NCBI RefSeq assembly: GCF_039535235.1
Contig: NZ_BAAAWU010000001.1
Span: 5,022,001 to 5,086,000, forward strand
Reading direction: 5' to 3'
Length of the DNA: 64,000 nt
Source: Streptomyces roseoviridis
Lineage (GTDB): Bacteria; Actinomycetota; Actinomycetes; Streptomycetales; Streptomycetaceae
Below, piece by piece: positions 52,037 to 60,687 of this stretch. Each line of letters begins with the position of its first letter. The first letter of the stretch is position 1. A program made the position numbers and the translations under genes. The notes under the pieces were generated by a model. It searched no databases. It was not told the DNA's origin and was given only the letters and a program-made list of their open reading frames with translations.

Positions 52037-52948
52037 ATGAACAACACCCCCGCCCCTCGCGTGCGCAAGGCCGTGATCCCCGCCGCCGGCCTCGGCACGC
52101 GTTTCCTTCCCGCCACGAAGGCGACGCCGAAGGAGATGCTGCCGGTCGTGGACAAGCCGGCGATCCAGTACGTCGTGGAGGAGGCGGTCTCGGCGGGGCT
52201 GGAGGACGTCCTGATGGTCACCGGGCGCAACAAGCGGCCGCTGGAGGACCACTTCGACCGGAACTACGAGCTGGAGGAGGCCCTGGTCCGCAAGGGCGAC
52301 GAGGAACGCCTCGCCAAGGTCCAGGAGTCCAACGAGCTCGCCACCATGCACTACGTGCGCCAGGGCGACCCGCGCGGTCTCGGGCACGCCGTACTGTGCG
52401 CCGCCCCGCACGTCGGCGACGAGCCCTTCGCGGTGCTCCTCGGCGACGACCTGATCGACCCGCGCGACCCGCTGCTCGCCCGCATGCTGGAGGTGCTCGG
52501 CGAGAACGGCGGCAGCGTGGTCGCGCTCATGGAGGTCGACCCGGAGCAGATCCACCTCTACGGCTGCGCGGCGGTCGAGCCGACCGACGACGCCGACGTC
52601 GTACGGATCACCGGCCTGGTGGAGAAGCCGGAGCCGGCCGACGCGCCCAGCAACCTCGCCATCATCGGCCGCTACGTCCTCGACCCGGCCGTCTTCGGCG
52701 TCCTGCGCGAGACCGAGCCGGGCCGCGGCGGCGAGATCCAGCTGACCGACGCCCTGCAGACGATGGCGGCCGACGAGCGGGTCGGCGGCCCGGTGCACGG
52801 TGTCGTCTTCAAGGGGCGGCGTTACGACACGGGCGACCGGGGCGACTACCTGCGCGCCATCGTGCGGCTGGCCTGCGAGCGCGAGGACCTCGGCCCGGAC
52901 TTCCGCGCCTGGCTCAAGGGCTTCGTCGCCGAGACGGCCGAGATTTGA
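52037..52948 (+). CDS. galU: UTP-glucose-1-phosphate uridylyltransferase
   Basis: A 303-residue nucleotidyltransferase making UDP-glucose. The N-terminal AAGLGTRFLPATKATPKEM holds the nucleotide-binding Gly/Arg and Lys residues. VDKPAIQYVVEEA, LLGDDL, LVEKP and GGEIQLTDAL are the family boxes. It is full length. Its position between rne and rplU is unexpected; I know this junction as rne-rplU in related genomes. A second galU is likely elsewhere. A duty in supplying UDP-sugars to the wall cluster downstream is inference. Only 32 bp follow the rne terminator, with no clear promoter, so it may rely on read-through. Confidence 0.93.
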   Translation: MNNTPAPRVRKAVIPAAGLGTRFLPATKATPKEMLPVVDKPAIQYVVEEAVSAGLEDVLMVTGRNKRPLEDHFDRNYELEEALVRKGDEERLAKVQESNELATMHYVRQGDPRGLGHAVLCAAPHVGDEPFAVLLGDDLIDPRDPLLARMLEVLGENGGSVVALMEVDPEQIHLYGCAAVEPTDDADVVRITGLVEKPEPADAPSNLAIIGRYVLDPAVFGVLRETEPGRGGEIQLTDALQTMAADERVGGPVHGVVFKGRRYDTGDRGDYLRAIVRLACEREDLGPDFRAWLKGFVAETAEI

Positions 52949-53005
52949 CCCCCTACGGGGGCCGCCCGTAACCTAGACCGTCGGCGTGTCGGTATGCACG
53001 CCACA

Positions 53006-53103
53006 CCTCTGAGCACCTCCCTCCCGGGTCTCCGGGAGAGGCCGCTCGTCCGATTCCGGATCGCCGCGGGCCCCGGGCCCGCGCGAGCGGCTGGCATCAG
53101 AGG
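53006..53103 (+). promoter_or_regulatory. Structured leader RNA upstream of rplU (candidate L21 autoregulatory leader)
   Basis: Nested stems are read directly. The outer CCTCTGA (53006-53012) faces TCAGAGG (53097-53103). Inside it are the hairpin CTCCCGG-GTCT-CCGGGAG (53021-53038) and the stem GCCGCTCG (53041-53048) with CGAGCGGC (53084-53091). That stem encloses two more hairpins, TCCG...CGGA (53049-53060) and GCGGGCC-CCG-GGCCCGC (53066-53082). The structure ends 29 bp before the rplU GTG. L21 operons in other phyla have such leaders. Confidence 0.6.
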
Positions 53104-53132
53104 TCCCGTTACCGAGTGAGAGAGAGATCCGC

Positions 53133-53453
53133 GTGTACGCCATCGTGCGCAGCGGTGGTCGCCAGCACAAGGTTGCTGTCGGCGACATCGTTGAGGTTGA
53201 CAAGATTTCCACCGCCAAGGTTGGCGACACGGTCGAGCTCTCGACCCTGCTCGTTGTCGACGGCGACGCCGTGACCAGCGACCCGTGGGTCCTGGCGGGC
53301 ATCAAGGTCCAGGCCGAGGTCGTGGACCACCACAAGGGCGCCAAGATCGACATCCTGCGCTACAAGAACAAGACCGGCTACCGCCGTCGCCAGGGTCACC
53401 GTCAGCAGTACACGGCGATCAAGGTCACGTCCATCCCGACGGCCGCGAAGTAA
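53133..53453 (+). CDS. rplU: 50S ribosomal protein L21
   Basis: A 106-residue ribosomal protein with full L21 features: YAIVRSGGRQHKVAVGD at the N-terminus, the conserved KIDILRYKNKTGYRRRQGHRQ and YTAIKVTSI at the C-terminus. It is a primary binder of 23S rRNA near the exit tunnel. The GTG start has GAGAGAG upstream. rpmA follows 14 bp after. The codon choice is relaxed compared with its neighbours (GTT and GGT occur), as is normal for highly expressed ribosomal genes. Confidence 0.98.
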   Translation: MYAIVRSGGRQHKVAVGDIVEVDKISTAKVGDTVELSTLLVVDGDAVTSDPWVLAGIKVQAEVVDHHKGAKIDILRYKNKTGYRRRQGHRQQYTAIKVTSIPTAAK

Positions 53454-53467
53454 AGAGGGACTGAGCA

Positions 53468-53722
53468 ATGGCACACAAGAAGGGCGCATCGTCCACCCGG
53501 AACGGTCGCGACTCCAACGCCCAGCGGCTCGGCGTGAAGCGCTTCGGCGGTCAGGTCGTCAACGCGGGTGAGATCCTGGTCCGCCAGCGCGGCACCCACT
53601 TCCACCCGGGCTCGGGCGTCGGCCGTGGCGGCGACGACACGCTGTTCGCCCTGCAGGCCGGTTCGGTGCAGTTCGGCACCTTCCGTGGCCGCAAGGTCGT
53701 GAACATCGTTCCGGTCGCCTGA
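53468..53722 (+). CDS. rpmA: 50S ribosomal protein L27
   Basis: An 84-residue protein whose N-terminus MAHKKGASSTRNGRDS reaches the peptidyl-transferase centre, followed by LGVKRFGG and RGTHFHPGSGVGRGGDDTLFA (Gly-rich loop, quoted in part: FHPGSGVGRGGDD). There is no Firmicutes-type N-terminal extension needing the Prp protease, which agrees with the absence of a prp gene between rplU and rpmA. AGGGACTG provides a weak SD. A long two-part hairpin follows. Confidence 0.98.
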   Translation: MAHKKGASSTRNGRDSNAQRLGVKRFGGQVVNAGEILVRQRGTHFHPGSGVGRGGDDTLFALQAGSVQFGTFRGRKVVNIVPVA

Positions 53723-53737
53723 TCGGACGCTTTGCGG

Positions 53738-53777
53738 AGGCGGACCTCACTTCCCGTACAGGGAAGCGGGTCCGCCT
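53738..53777 (+). terminator. Two-tier hairpin after rpmA
   Basis: AGGCGGACC (53738-53746) pairs with GGTCCGCCT (53769-53777), enclosing TTCCC-GTACA-GGGAA (53751-53765), and TT follows. It can end rplU-rpmA mRNA or lower read-through into obg, which starts 54 bp later. Confidence 0.75.
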
Positions 53778-53831
53778 TTCGCGTGTTACTAGATAGACAT
53801 TCCACGCTTAATCTCTCTGGAGGCACAGAAC

Positions 53832-55271
53832 ATGACCACCTTCGTGGACCGCGTCGAGCTGCACGTCGCCGCGGGTAACGGAGGCCACGGCTGCGCCTCC
53901 GTCCACCGGGAGAAGTTCAAGCCGCTCGGCGGCCCCGACGGCGGCAACGGCGGCCGCGGCGGTGACGTGATCCTGGTCGTCGACCAGTCCGTCACCACGC
54001 TCCTCGAATACCACCACTCCCCGCACCGCAAGGCCACCAACGGCAAGCCCGGCGAGGGCGGCAACCGCTCCGGCAAGGACGGCCAGGACCTCGTCCTGAC
54101 CGTGCCCGACGGCACCGTCGTCCTCGACAAGAAGGGCAACGTCCTCGCCGACCTGGTCGGAGAGGGCACCACGTTCGTCGCCGCCCAGGGCGGCCGCGGC
54201 GGCCTCGGCAACGCGGCGCTCGCCTCCGCACGGCGCAAGGCGCCCGGCTTCGCGCTGCTCGGCGAGCCCGGCGACGTCCAGGACATCGTCCTGGAGCTCA
54301 AGACCGTCGCCGACGTGGCGCTCGTCGGCTACCCGAGCGCCGGCAAGTCCTCGCTGATCTCCGTCCTGTCGGCCGCCAAGCCGAAGATCGCGGACTACCC
54401 CTTCACGACGCTGGTTCCGAACCTCGGCGTGGTCACGGCCGGCTCGACCGTCTACACCATCGCCGACGTCCCCGGCCTCATCCCCGGCGCCAGCCAGGGC
54501 CGCGGCCTGGGCCTGGAGTTCCTGCGCCACGTCGAGCGCTGCTCGGTGCTCGTCCACGTCCTCGACACGGCGACCCTGGAGTCCGACCGCGACCCGGTCA
54601 CCGACCTCGACGTCATCGAGGAGGAGCTGAAGCAGTACGGCGGCCTCGAGGACCGCCCGCGCATCGTCGTCCTCAACAAGATCGACATCCCGGACGGCCA
54701 GGACCTCGCCGACATGATCCGCCCCGACCTTGAGGAGCGCGGCTACCGCGTCTTCGAGGTCTCCGCGGTCGCCCGTACGGGCCTGAAGGAGCTGTCCTTC
54801 GCGCTGGCCGAGATCGTGGCGAAGGCGCGCGCGGCCAAGCCGAAGGAGGAGGCGACCCGGATCGTCATCCGCCCGAAGGCGGTCGACGACGCGGGCTTCA
54901 CCGTCACCTACGACGAGCAGGAGGACGTGTACCGGGTGCGGGGCGAGAAGCCCGAGCGCTGGGTCCGTCAGACCGACTTCAACAACGACGAGGCCGTCGG
55001 CTACCTCGCCGACCGCCTCAACCGCCTCGGTGTCGAGGACGAGCTGATGAAGGCCGGCGCCCGCGCCGGCGACGGCGTCGCCATCGGCTCCGAGGAGAAC
55101 GCGGTCGTCTTCGACTGGGAGCCCACGATGGTCGCCGGCGCCGAAATGCTCGGCCGCCGCGGTGAGGACCACCGTCTGGAGGCTCCCCGGCCCGCCGCCC
55201 AGCGGCGTCGGGACCGGCAGGCGGAGCACGATGAGGCGCAGCGGGAGTTCGACGAGTTCAACCCGTTCTAG
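53832..55271 (+). CDS. obg: GTPase Obg, ribosome-assembly and development GTPase
   Basis: A 479-residue GTPase. The Gly-rich Obg fold is at about 1-158 (GGHGCASVHREKFKP, GGNGGRGGDVIL). The G domain has G1 GYPSAGKSS (near 165), G3 DVPGLI (near 212) and G4 NKID (near 281). The OCT domain follows (about 345-430), then a charged tail ending REFDEFNPF. It binds the 50S subunit, and in Streptomyces GTP-bound Obg sets the onset of aerial mycelium. AGGCACAGAAC precedes the ATG. An imperfect copy of its last 33 bp lies 104 bp downstream. Confidence 0.96.
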   Translation: MTTFVDRVELHVAAGNGGHGCASVHREKFKPLGGPDGGNGGRGGDVILVVDQSVTTLLEYHHSPHRKATNGKPGEGGNRSGKDGQDLVLTVPDGTVVLDKKGNVLADLVGEGTTFVAAQGGRGGLGNAALASARRKAPGFALLGEPGDVQDIVLELKTVADVALVGYPSAGKSSLISVLSAAKPKIADYPFTTLVPNLGVVTAGSTVYTIADVPGLIPGASQGRGLGLEFLRHVERCSVLVHVLDTATLESDRDPVTDLDVIEEELKQYGGLEDRPRIVVLNKIDIPDGQDLADMIRPDLEERGYRVFEVSAVARTGLKELSFALAEIVAKARAAKPKEEATRIVIRPKAVDDAGFTVTYDEQEDVYRVRGEKPERWVRQTDFNNDEAVGYLADRLNRLGVEDELMKAGARAGDGVAIGSEENAVVFDWEPTMVAGAEMLGRRGEDHRLEAPRPAAQRRRDRQAEHDEAQREFDEFNPF

Positions 55272-55372
55272 GCGGACGTGTGCGGGCCCCTGCCGGAATG
55301 CTCCGGCGGGGGCCCGGCTCGTTCGTCGGGCGGAGTCCGGCGCAGCGGGAGTTCGACGCGTTCGAACCGTTC
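55236..55372 (+). repeat. Duplicated 3' end of obg
   Basis: The last 33 coding bases of obg (55236-55268, coding AQREFDEFNPF) recur at 55340-55372 with three mismatches (AQREFDAFEPF). Each copy is followed by a hairpin, so the segment looks like an old tandem duplication of gene tail plus terminator. Confidence 0.8.
55283..55316 (+). terminator. obg terminator
   Basis: CGGGCCCCTGCCGGA (55283-55297) pairs with TCCGGCGGGGGCCCG (55302-55316), with one wobble and an ATGC loop. Confidence 0.85.
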
Positions 55373-55392
55373 CGGACGGCGGCTGTGTACGG

Positions 55393-55433
55393 CGAAGGGG
55401 CCCGCTTCCTCGGGGAGGAGGCGGGCCCCTTCG
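55393..55433. terminator. 19-bp hairpin at the end of the wall cluster
   Basis: CGAAGGGGCCCGCTTCCTC (55393-55411) pairs with 55415-55433 over a GGG loop with one wobble. It lies 28 bp after the stop of the minus-strand membrane protein and ends that operon. Confidence 0.85.
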
Positions 55434-55460
55434 GTGCTGTCCGGGGGCGGGGTCAGGGCG

Positions 55461-57017
55461 TCACGCCACGCGCGCCGGTTCCGGGTCGGGGTCGGTGTCC
55501 GTGGGGGTGGACTCGGAGGCGTTCTCCGGGGCCGGGGCGGCCGGGGCCGGCTCCGCTCGCTTCGTGAAGCGGGGCTTCGCGCCGATCAGCGGCAGGCACA
55601 GGATGCCCAGGAACAGCGGGGCGAACATGTAGCGGGCCAGGGGGGCCGGGTTCGCCGCGACGACCGTGAGCTGGAGGGCCAGCGGGACCGCGAGCAGGGC
55701 CACCGGTGCCCAGGTGCGGTGCTTGCGGGAGAAGGCCAGGACGATCGCGTACGCCGCGTAGCACCAGATCGCCCCGCGGAACAGCAGCCACTGCAGCTGC
55801 GCCGTCTTGCTCGCCTGCCACACGAAGTACGCCACGTCGTTCAGCTTGTACGACAGCGGGCGGATCTTCAGGATCGGCCGGTAGGGGCTCTCCTTCATGT
55901 CCGGGTTCCAGTCCGCCCAGCCGAAGAGGTTCTTCGGCACGGAGGGCGGGCTGATCAGGGTGTGGCCCATCTTGTCCACCGGACCCGGGTACGGCGACCA
56001 CGCGATGTGCGAGCGGCACAGCCGGGCCGAGATCATCCGGTCCGGCGTGCGCTCCAGGACCCGGAACCACAGGTCGACCAGCTGGTCGTTGTACTTCTCC
56101 GCCAGCTTGCGGTTCATCGGCTTCTGCATCGCCCAGTCGGCGTTGTAGCAGTTGGCCGCCTTCCCGCCCCAGTGCGACATCGGCGCGACCTTCGCCATCA
56201 GCTCCTTGTCGGCCTTGGTGAAGGTGTGCGGCACCTGCCCGTACACCACCGCGATGTCCGCGTAGTTCATCGCGTACACCTGGTCCTTGGTCGGCGTCTT
56301 CACACCGACGGCCGGGTAGACCACCAGCTGCAGGCCGGCGCCGATCAGCGCCGGCACCACCGTCGCGAACAGCAGCCACCTGCGCACCTTCGGCAGCGTC
56401 AGCAGCAGCACCGGCACCGCGATGAGCGCGACCAGCAGGCCGTTGTTGCGGAAGATGCTCATGAACAGGAAGCCCACGAACAGGACCGCGATCTCGTTGC
56501 GGAACGCCTTGTCGCGGACCTGGGACTCGCCCCGCATCCGGCGCGCCGCGAGACGGCCCGCCGCGGCGAAGGCGAGGATCGCGCCGATCGCGTACGCGAC
56601 GTCCTTCCACACGTAGATCACGAACGTGCCGATGGACGGCAGCAGCGCGCACGCCACCGCCGCGGCGTAGATCCACTTCCCCTTCGCCCCGAACCTGCGC
56701 AGCGTCACCGCCACGTACGCCAGGGTCGCCGCCATCGCCACCGACTGCGCGAACGTCAGCAGTGCCAGGTCACCGGTCAGCTGGAGGCTGAACCAGACCA
56801 GGACGTCGTACGCCACCGAGTGGTTGGACATCCAGTGGCCGGTGGTGACGTGCCACACGTACGAGATGGAGTCGTAGCTCATCCCGCCCGGGTAGAACGC
56901 GGCCCACCACACCAGGAAGATCAACTGGGTGGTCGCGTAGACCGCCAGCGGAAGCCGCCGCTGCGGCGGGATCCGTTCCAGGGTCCGGTTCACGAGGGGG
57001 AGGGAAGGCGTCTTCAC
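55461..57017 (-). CDS. Polytopic membrane protein of the wall-polymer cluster (DUF6020 / GT-C-like)
   Basis: A 518-residue protein starting with GTG at 57017, which overlaps the upstream stop codon by 4 bp. The longer frame continuing upstream is a shadow of the next gene. About ten to twelve hydrophobic segments are seen. YPGGMSYDSISYVWHVTTGH between helices 1 and 2 (quoted as GGMSYDSISYVW) resembles the first loop of GT-C-type enzymes and DUF6020 proteins, with an Asp in the position used for catalysis. A large outside loop lies at about 245-390 (MNYADIAVVYGQVP, then WNPDMKESPYRP). The C-terminal tail is Pro/Glu/Asp-rich. It may transfer a sugar from a lipid carrier to the polymer. Confidence 0.7.
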   Translation of the reverse strand: MKTPSLPLVNRTLERIPPQRRLPLAVYATTQLIFLVWWAAFYPGGMSYDSISYVWHVTTGHWMSNHSVAYDVLVWFSLQLTGDLALLTFAQSVAMAATLAYVAVTLRRFGAKGKWIYAAAVACALLPSIGTFVIYVWKDVAYAIGAILAFAAAGRLAARRMRGESQVRDKAFRNEIAVLFVGFLFMSIFRNNGLLVALIAVPVLLLTLPKVRRWLLFATVVPALIGAGLQLVVYPAVGVKTPTKDQVYAMNYADIAVVYGQVPHTFTKADKELMAKVAPMSHWGGKAANCYNADWAMQKPMNRKLAEKYNDQLVDLWFRVLERTPDRMISARLCRSHIAWSPYPGPVDKMGHTLISPPSVPKNLFGWADWNPDMKESPYRPILKIRPLSYKLNDVAYFVWQASKTAQLQWLLFRGAIWCYAAYAIVLAFSRKHRTWAPVALLAVPLALQLTVVAANPAPLARYMFAPLFLGILCLPLIGAKPRFTKRAEPAPAAPAPENASESTPTDTDPDPEPARVA

Positions 57018-60000
57018 CGCTGCTCCGCTGACTTGGTGGACGGGCCGTCCTCGGTGGACGGGCTGTCCTTGGTGGACGGGCTGTCGGGGTGCGCGAGCTC
57101 CAGCATCCGGCGGATCACCCGCTCGGAGGCGCGGCCGTCGTCGAGGTCGCAGAACACGTCCCGGAACTCCCGGTAGGCGTCGGTGTATCCGGCGCTGATG
57201 CGGTCGATGTCGCCGAGCGCCTCGATGAGTTCGTCGGAGGTCTGCAGCAGCGGACCGGGGGCCCGCTTCTCGAAGTCGAAGTAGAAGCCGCGGAGCTGGT
57301 CGCGGTAGTACTCCAGGTCGTACGTGAAGAAGAGCATCGGACGGCCCGTGTTCGCGAAGTCGAACATCAGCGACGAGTAGTCCGTGACGAGCACGTCGGT
57401 GATCAGGAACAGCTCCGCGATGTCCGGGTAGCTGGACACGTCGAAGACGAAGCCGTCGCCGGCGCCGGGCACCGCGTCGACGATGTTCGAGTGCTTGCGG
57501 ACCAGCAGGACGTGGTCGTCGCCGAGCCGCTGCGCCGCCTTGGTGATGTCGAGGCGGAGATCGAACTTGTAGTTGCCGGCCTGGTAGAACTGGTCGTCCC
57601 GCCAGGTCGGCGCGTACAGCACGACCTTCTTGTCCTCGGGAAGCCCGATCCGCTCCCGGACCGCGCGCGCCAGCTCCTCCGTCTTGGGGGCCAGCAGCAC
57701 GTCGTTGCGCGGGTAGCCCGACTCCAGGATCTCCCCGTCGTACTGGAAGGCCCGCTTCATGATCGGGGTCGAGAAGCGGTTGGGGGAGACCAGGAAGCTC
57801 CAGCTCGGGGTCTCCTGGGCGACCTTGTCCAGGTACTTGCGGTCGGCGAACTGCACGCTGTCGATGTCGTGGCCGATCCGCTTGAGCGGGGTGCCGTGCC
57901 AGGTCTGCACGATCACCTGGCCCTCGCGGCGCCTGATCCAGAACGGCAGGTGGGTGTTGGTCACGATGAAGCGGCTGGTGCCGAGCGCCTCGTACCACTC
58001 GCGGCTCCAGCGGCGGATGACGCGCACGCCCTTGGGGATCTCGGACCGCAGGTCCTCCACGACCCACACGTGCTCGAGGTCGGAGCCCTGGCGGACCAGC
58101 TCCTCGTAGATCGCCCGGGGCGAGTCGGAGTACTGGCGGCCGGAGAACGACGCGTAGAGGACGGTGTCCTTCACGGGGGCGGTGCGGGCCCGCTCGTAGA
58201 CGGTGGACCGCATCTCGCGCTGGCGGAACCAGCCGAGCTCGTCCGCGTCCAGGTCGGAGGCCGCCTCGATGAGCAGCCGGTCGTAGAAGCGGTGGGTGAG
58301 CGCGTAGTCGCGGCCGCGCAGCGAGAACGAGACGGGGAGCGAGCCCAGCGTCTTGGGCACGGCCCGCACCGGCACCTCGACCCGGCTGTCGACGGTCCGC
58401 ACGAACAGGTACCAGCGGCCCTGGCGCAGCGGCACCTCGGTGAAGCCGTCGGGCACCGGAAGGAAGCCGGCGCGGAAGCGGCCGTCCTCGGCGGTGACCG
58501 GGTAGCGGTGCTCCTCGGCGTGCCGGCTGTGGCGCAGCACGAGCTCCAGCGGCTCGTCGAGGGTGGCGGGCAGCGCGCCTTCCAGCGTGATCCGGCCGTC
58601 CGCGGACACGGTGGCGTCCGCGATCATGGGCTGGACCGGCTGGGTGCGCAGCACCAGGCGGCCGGCGCCGTCGCCGGTGACCGCCACCGCACGCGCGCCC
58701 CACCCGGTGGTGTCCGTGCCGTCGACGGCGTACTGGCGGCCCAGGTCGGCCTCACGGTCGTCCACGGCGACCGGGAACTTCTTCGAGCCGACGACCAGCT
58801 CGGCCGTCCACTTGTCGGTGACCTCCAGGTCCTCCGAGTCACGGCCCTCGACGTCGAGGTCGGCGAGCGGGACCCGTACGGAGAACTCGGCGCCGCCCTC
58901 GCGGGTGACCGGGAGCTGGAGCTTCGCGCCGGAGGTGGCGTGGGTGAGCCGCAGCACCGGCTTCGCGCCGGGCGCGGCGGCCTCGTGACCGAGGGCACCG
59001 GACAGCTCGACGGCGCCGTCCGCCCGGCGGTGACCGGTCAGCTTGGCGCGGACCTTGTCGACCCGCAGGTACAGGTGGCTGTCGGCGACGAACGGAACGA
59101 TCCGGACGTCCTTCTCGACCCAGTGCTGGGCCGGGCTCTCGGCGTTGCCGCTCTCGCCGGCCTTCAGCCGGGTGCGGCGGGCCACGCCCTCCTGGACGGT
59201 GGCGACGGTCATCCGCCACACGCCGTCGCGCCAGCCGCCGCGGCCCTTCAGCTTGGCCGGGTCGAGGTCGAGGGAGAAGCCGGACCAGTCGTAGTTGTGC
59301 AGCGACTGGCCGGAGGTCTGGGTGGCCTTGGGGGCGCGCTTCCGGCTGGGCCGGACGAGGACCGTGCGGCGGCTGCCGCTCTCGCGCATCATCAGGACGC
59401 GCAGCGACGGCTTCGGCTTCGGGGCGGCCAGGTTGCGGATGTAGGCGTGGCCGTCGATGTGCAGCCGGCCGCCGCGCCAGACGACCTCCTCGACCCGGGC
59501 ACGGGCGGAGAAGTCGGCGCCCACGCGCAGGACGTCACGGGGGACCGACTTCGCCTTGTCGAGCACCGGGTAGTCGGCGAAGTGGCGCAGGCCCTGCCGG
59601 GTGACCGGGACCGCCCGGCCGGTCTCGCGCTCGAAGGTGATCAGCCGCAGGAGCTCTTCGAGCCGGCCCTCGGCGATCAGGTGGCACTTGAGCCGCAGCG
59701 ACACGTCGATCCGGCCGAGGACCTTGGGGTCGACCCGGCCGAGGAAGTCGGCGGCACCGCTCATGAACAGCTCGCGGAACTCCGTGCCGGCCTCGTCGAG
59801 CACGCCCATGAAGAGCGGCAGCTCGTCGCTGATGAAGATCTGGTCGTACCAGCGCTTGTGCTCCTCGAACGCCTCGCCCGGCTGGGAGGCGAGGAACCGG
59901 CTCACGGAGTCGCACGACCTTATGCGGTCGCGGACGTTGACCGGCTCGGTACGGCGCTGGGTGATCGAGGGGGCACCGCCGGTCCGCTGCCGCCACAGGT

Positions 60001-60616
60001 AGACGGGGTCGCCGAGCACGTCCACGGCGGTGGCCTGGAAGTGGGCCGGCAGGGTGACCGGGGCGTCCTCGTAGAGGATGCCGGGGAACTCGAAGGCGTG
60101 CTTGTCCCAGAACGACCGGCGGAACACCTTGTTCCACGCCGTGCGGTCGTAGACGAGGTCCTTGTCGCGGGTGATGTGCGTGCGGTCGCGGTCCTTGCTC
60201 AGGCGCTTCTGGTGCAGCGGCGACGGCAGGATCTCGCCCGCCTTCAGCAGATTGACGTTGCCGCTGGCGAAGTCCGAGCCCGTCGCGTCCAGCTTCTCGA
60301 TGAACCGCGTGTACGTGTCCGGCAGCACGATGTCGTCGCTGTCCACGAACGCCAGGTACTCCGTGCCCTCGGTGAGGTGCGCGACACCCGTGTTACGAGC
60401 CGGCCCGAGCCCCTTGTTCTCCTGCACCACCACCCGGAACCGCTCGTCCTTCTCGGCCCAGGCACGGGCGATGGCGAGGCTGCCGTCGGTCGAGCCGTCG
60501 TCGACGACGATCGTCTCCCAGTCGGTGAACGTCTGGTCGGCGATCGACTGGAGGCACTCGTCGAGGAAGAGCTCCACGTTGTACACGGGAACGACGACTG
60601 ACAGGCGGGGAGGCAT
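57014..60616 (-). CDS. GT2 glycosyltransferase fused to CDP-glycerol glycerophosphotransferase (TagF-like), large
   Basis: A 1200-residue fusion. Residues 1 to about 320 are a GT-A glycosyltransferase (VVVPVYNVELFLDECL, DDGSTDGS, and the metal-binding VDSDD at 91-95). A beta-rich middle region (about 380-790) carries repeated sandwich-like strands. The C-terminal about 400 residues are the glycerophosphotransferase domain with TWHGTPLKRIG, YPRNDVLL, YAPTWRD and VTDYSSLMFDF. Such enzymes polymerise wall teichoic or related phosphodiester polymers at the inner membrane face. The last residues are an 18-bp tandem repeat (KDSPST). The ATG at 60616 has AAAGG upstream; 71 bp separate it from the next gene. 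Confidence 0.88.
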   Translation of the reverse strand: MPPRLSVVVPVYNVELFLDECLQSIADQTFTDWETIVVDDGSTDGSLAIARAWAEKDERFRVVVQENKGLGPARNTGVAHLTEGTEYLAFVDSDDIVLPDTYTRFIEKLDATGSDFASGNVNLLKAGEILPSPLHQKRLSKDRDRTHITRDKDLVYDRTAWNKVFRRSFWDKHAFEFPGILYEDAPVTLPAHFQATAVDVLGDPVYLWRQRTGGAPSITQRRTEPVNVRDRIRSCDSVSRFLASQPGEAFEEHKRWYDQIFISDELPLFMGVLDEAGTEFRELFMSGAADFLGRVDPKVLGRIDVSLRLKCHLIAEGRLEELLRLITFERETGRAVPVTRQGLRHFADYPVLDKAKSVPRDVLRVGADFSARARVEEVVWRGGRLHIDGHAYIRNLAAPKPKPSLRVLMMRESGSRRTVLVRPSRKRAPKATQTSGQSLHNYDWSGFSLDLDPAKLKGRGGWRDGVWRMTVATVQEGVARRTRLKAGESGNAESPAQHWVEKDVRIVPFVADSHLYLRVDKVRAKLTGHRRADGAVELSGALGHEAAAPGAKPVLRLTHATSGAKLQLPVTREGGAEFSVRVPLADLDVEGRDSEDLEVTDKWTAELVVGSKKFPVAVDDREADLGRQYAVDGTDTTGWGARAVAVTGDGAGRLVLRTQPVQPMIADATVSADGRITLEGALPATLDEPLELVLRHSRHAEEHRYPVTAEDGRFRAGFLPVPDGFTEVPLRQGRWYLFVRTVDSRVEVPVRAVPKTLGSLPVSFSLRGRDYALTHRFYDRLLIEAASDLDADELGWFRQREMRSTVYERARTAPVKDTVLYASFSGRQYSDSPRAIYEELVRQGSDLEHVWVVEDLRSEIPKGVRVIRRWSREWYEALGTSRFIVTNTHLPFWIRRREGQVIVQTWHGTPLKRIGHDIDSVQFADRKYLDKVAQETPSWSFLVSPNRFSTPIMKRAFQYDGEILESGYPRNDVLLAPKTEELARAVRERIGLPEDKKVVLYAPTWRDDQFYQAGNYKFDLRLDITKAAQRLGDDHVLLVRKHSNIVDAVPGAGDGFVFDVSSYPDIAELFLITDVLVTDYSSLMFDFANTGRPMLFFTYDLEYYRDQLRGFYFDFEKRAPGPLLQTSDELIEALGDIDRISAGYTDAYREFRDVFCDLDDGRASERVIRRMLELAHPDSPSTKDSPSTEDGPSTKSAEQR

Positions 60617-60687
60617 TGGGTACTGCGCCTTTCTTCAAGGTGTGCGTGTGTGCGGCGGCGACGTACGGCTCGCCGGACACGGTAGCT

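Noticed and set aside
47107..52233. 1708-codon open frame on the minus strand across the repeat gene partner, rne and galU
   Set aside because: It is the antisense of rne and its neighbours. Long antisense frames are expected in GC-rich repetitive coding DNA; its product is Gly/Arg/Leu low-complexity with no domain.
55461..58703. Single 1080-codon minus-strand frame reading as one large protein
   Set aside because: Only the part from 57017 shows membrane-protein features. The upstream part is an Arg/Pro/Gly shadow of the GT2-TagF gene in another frame.
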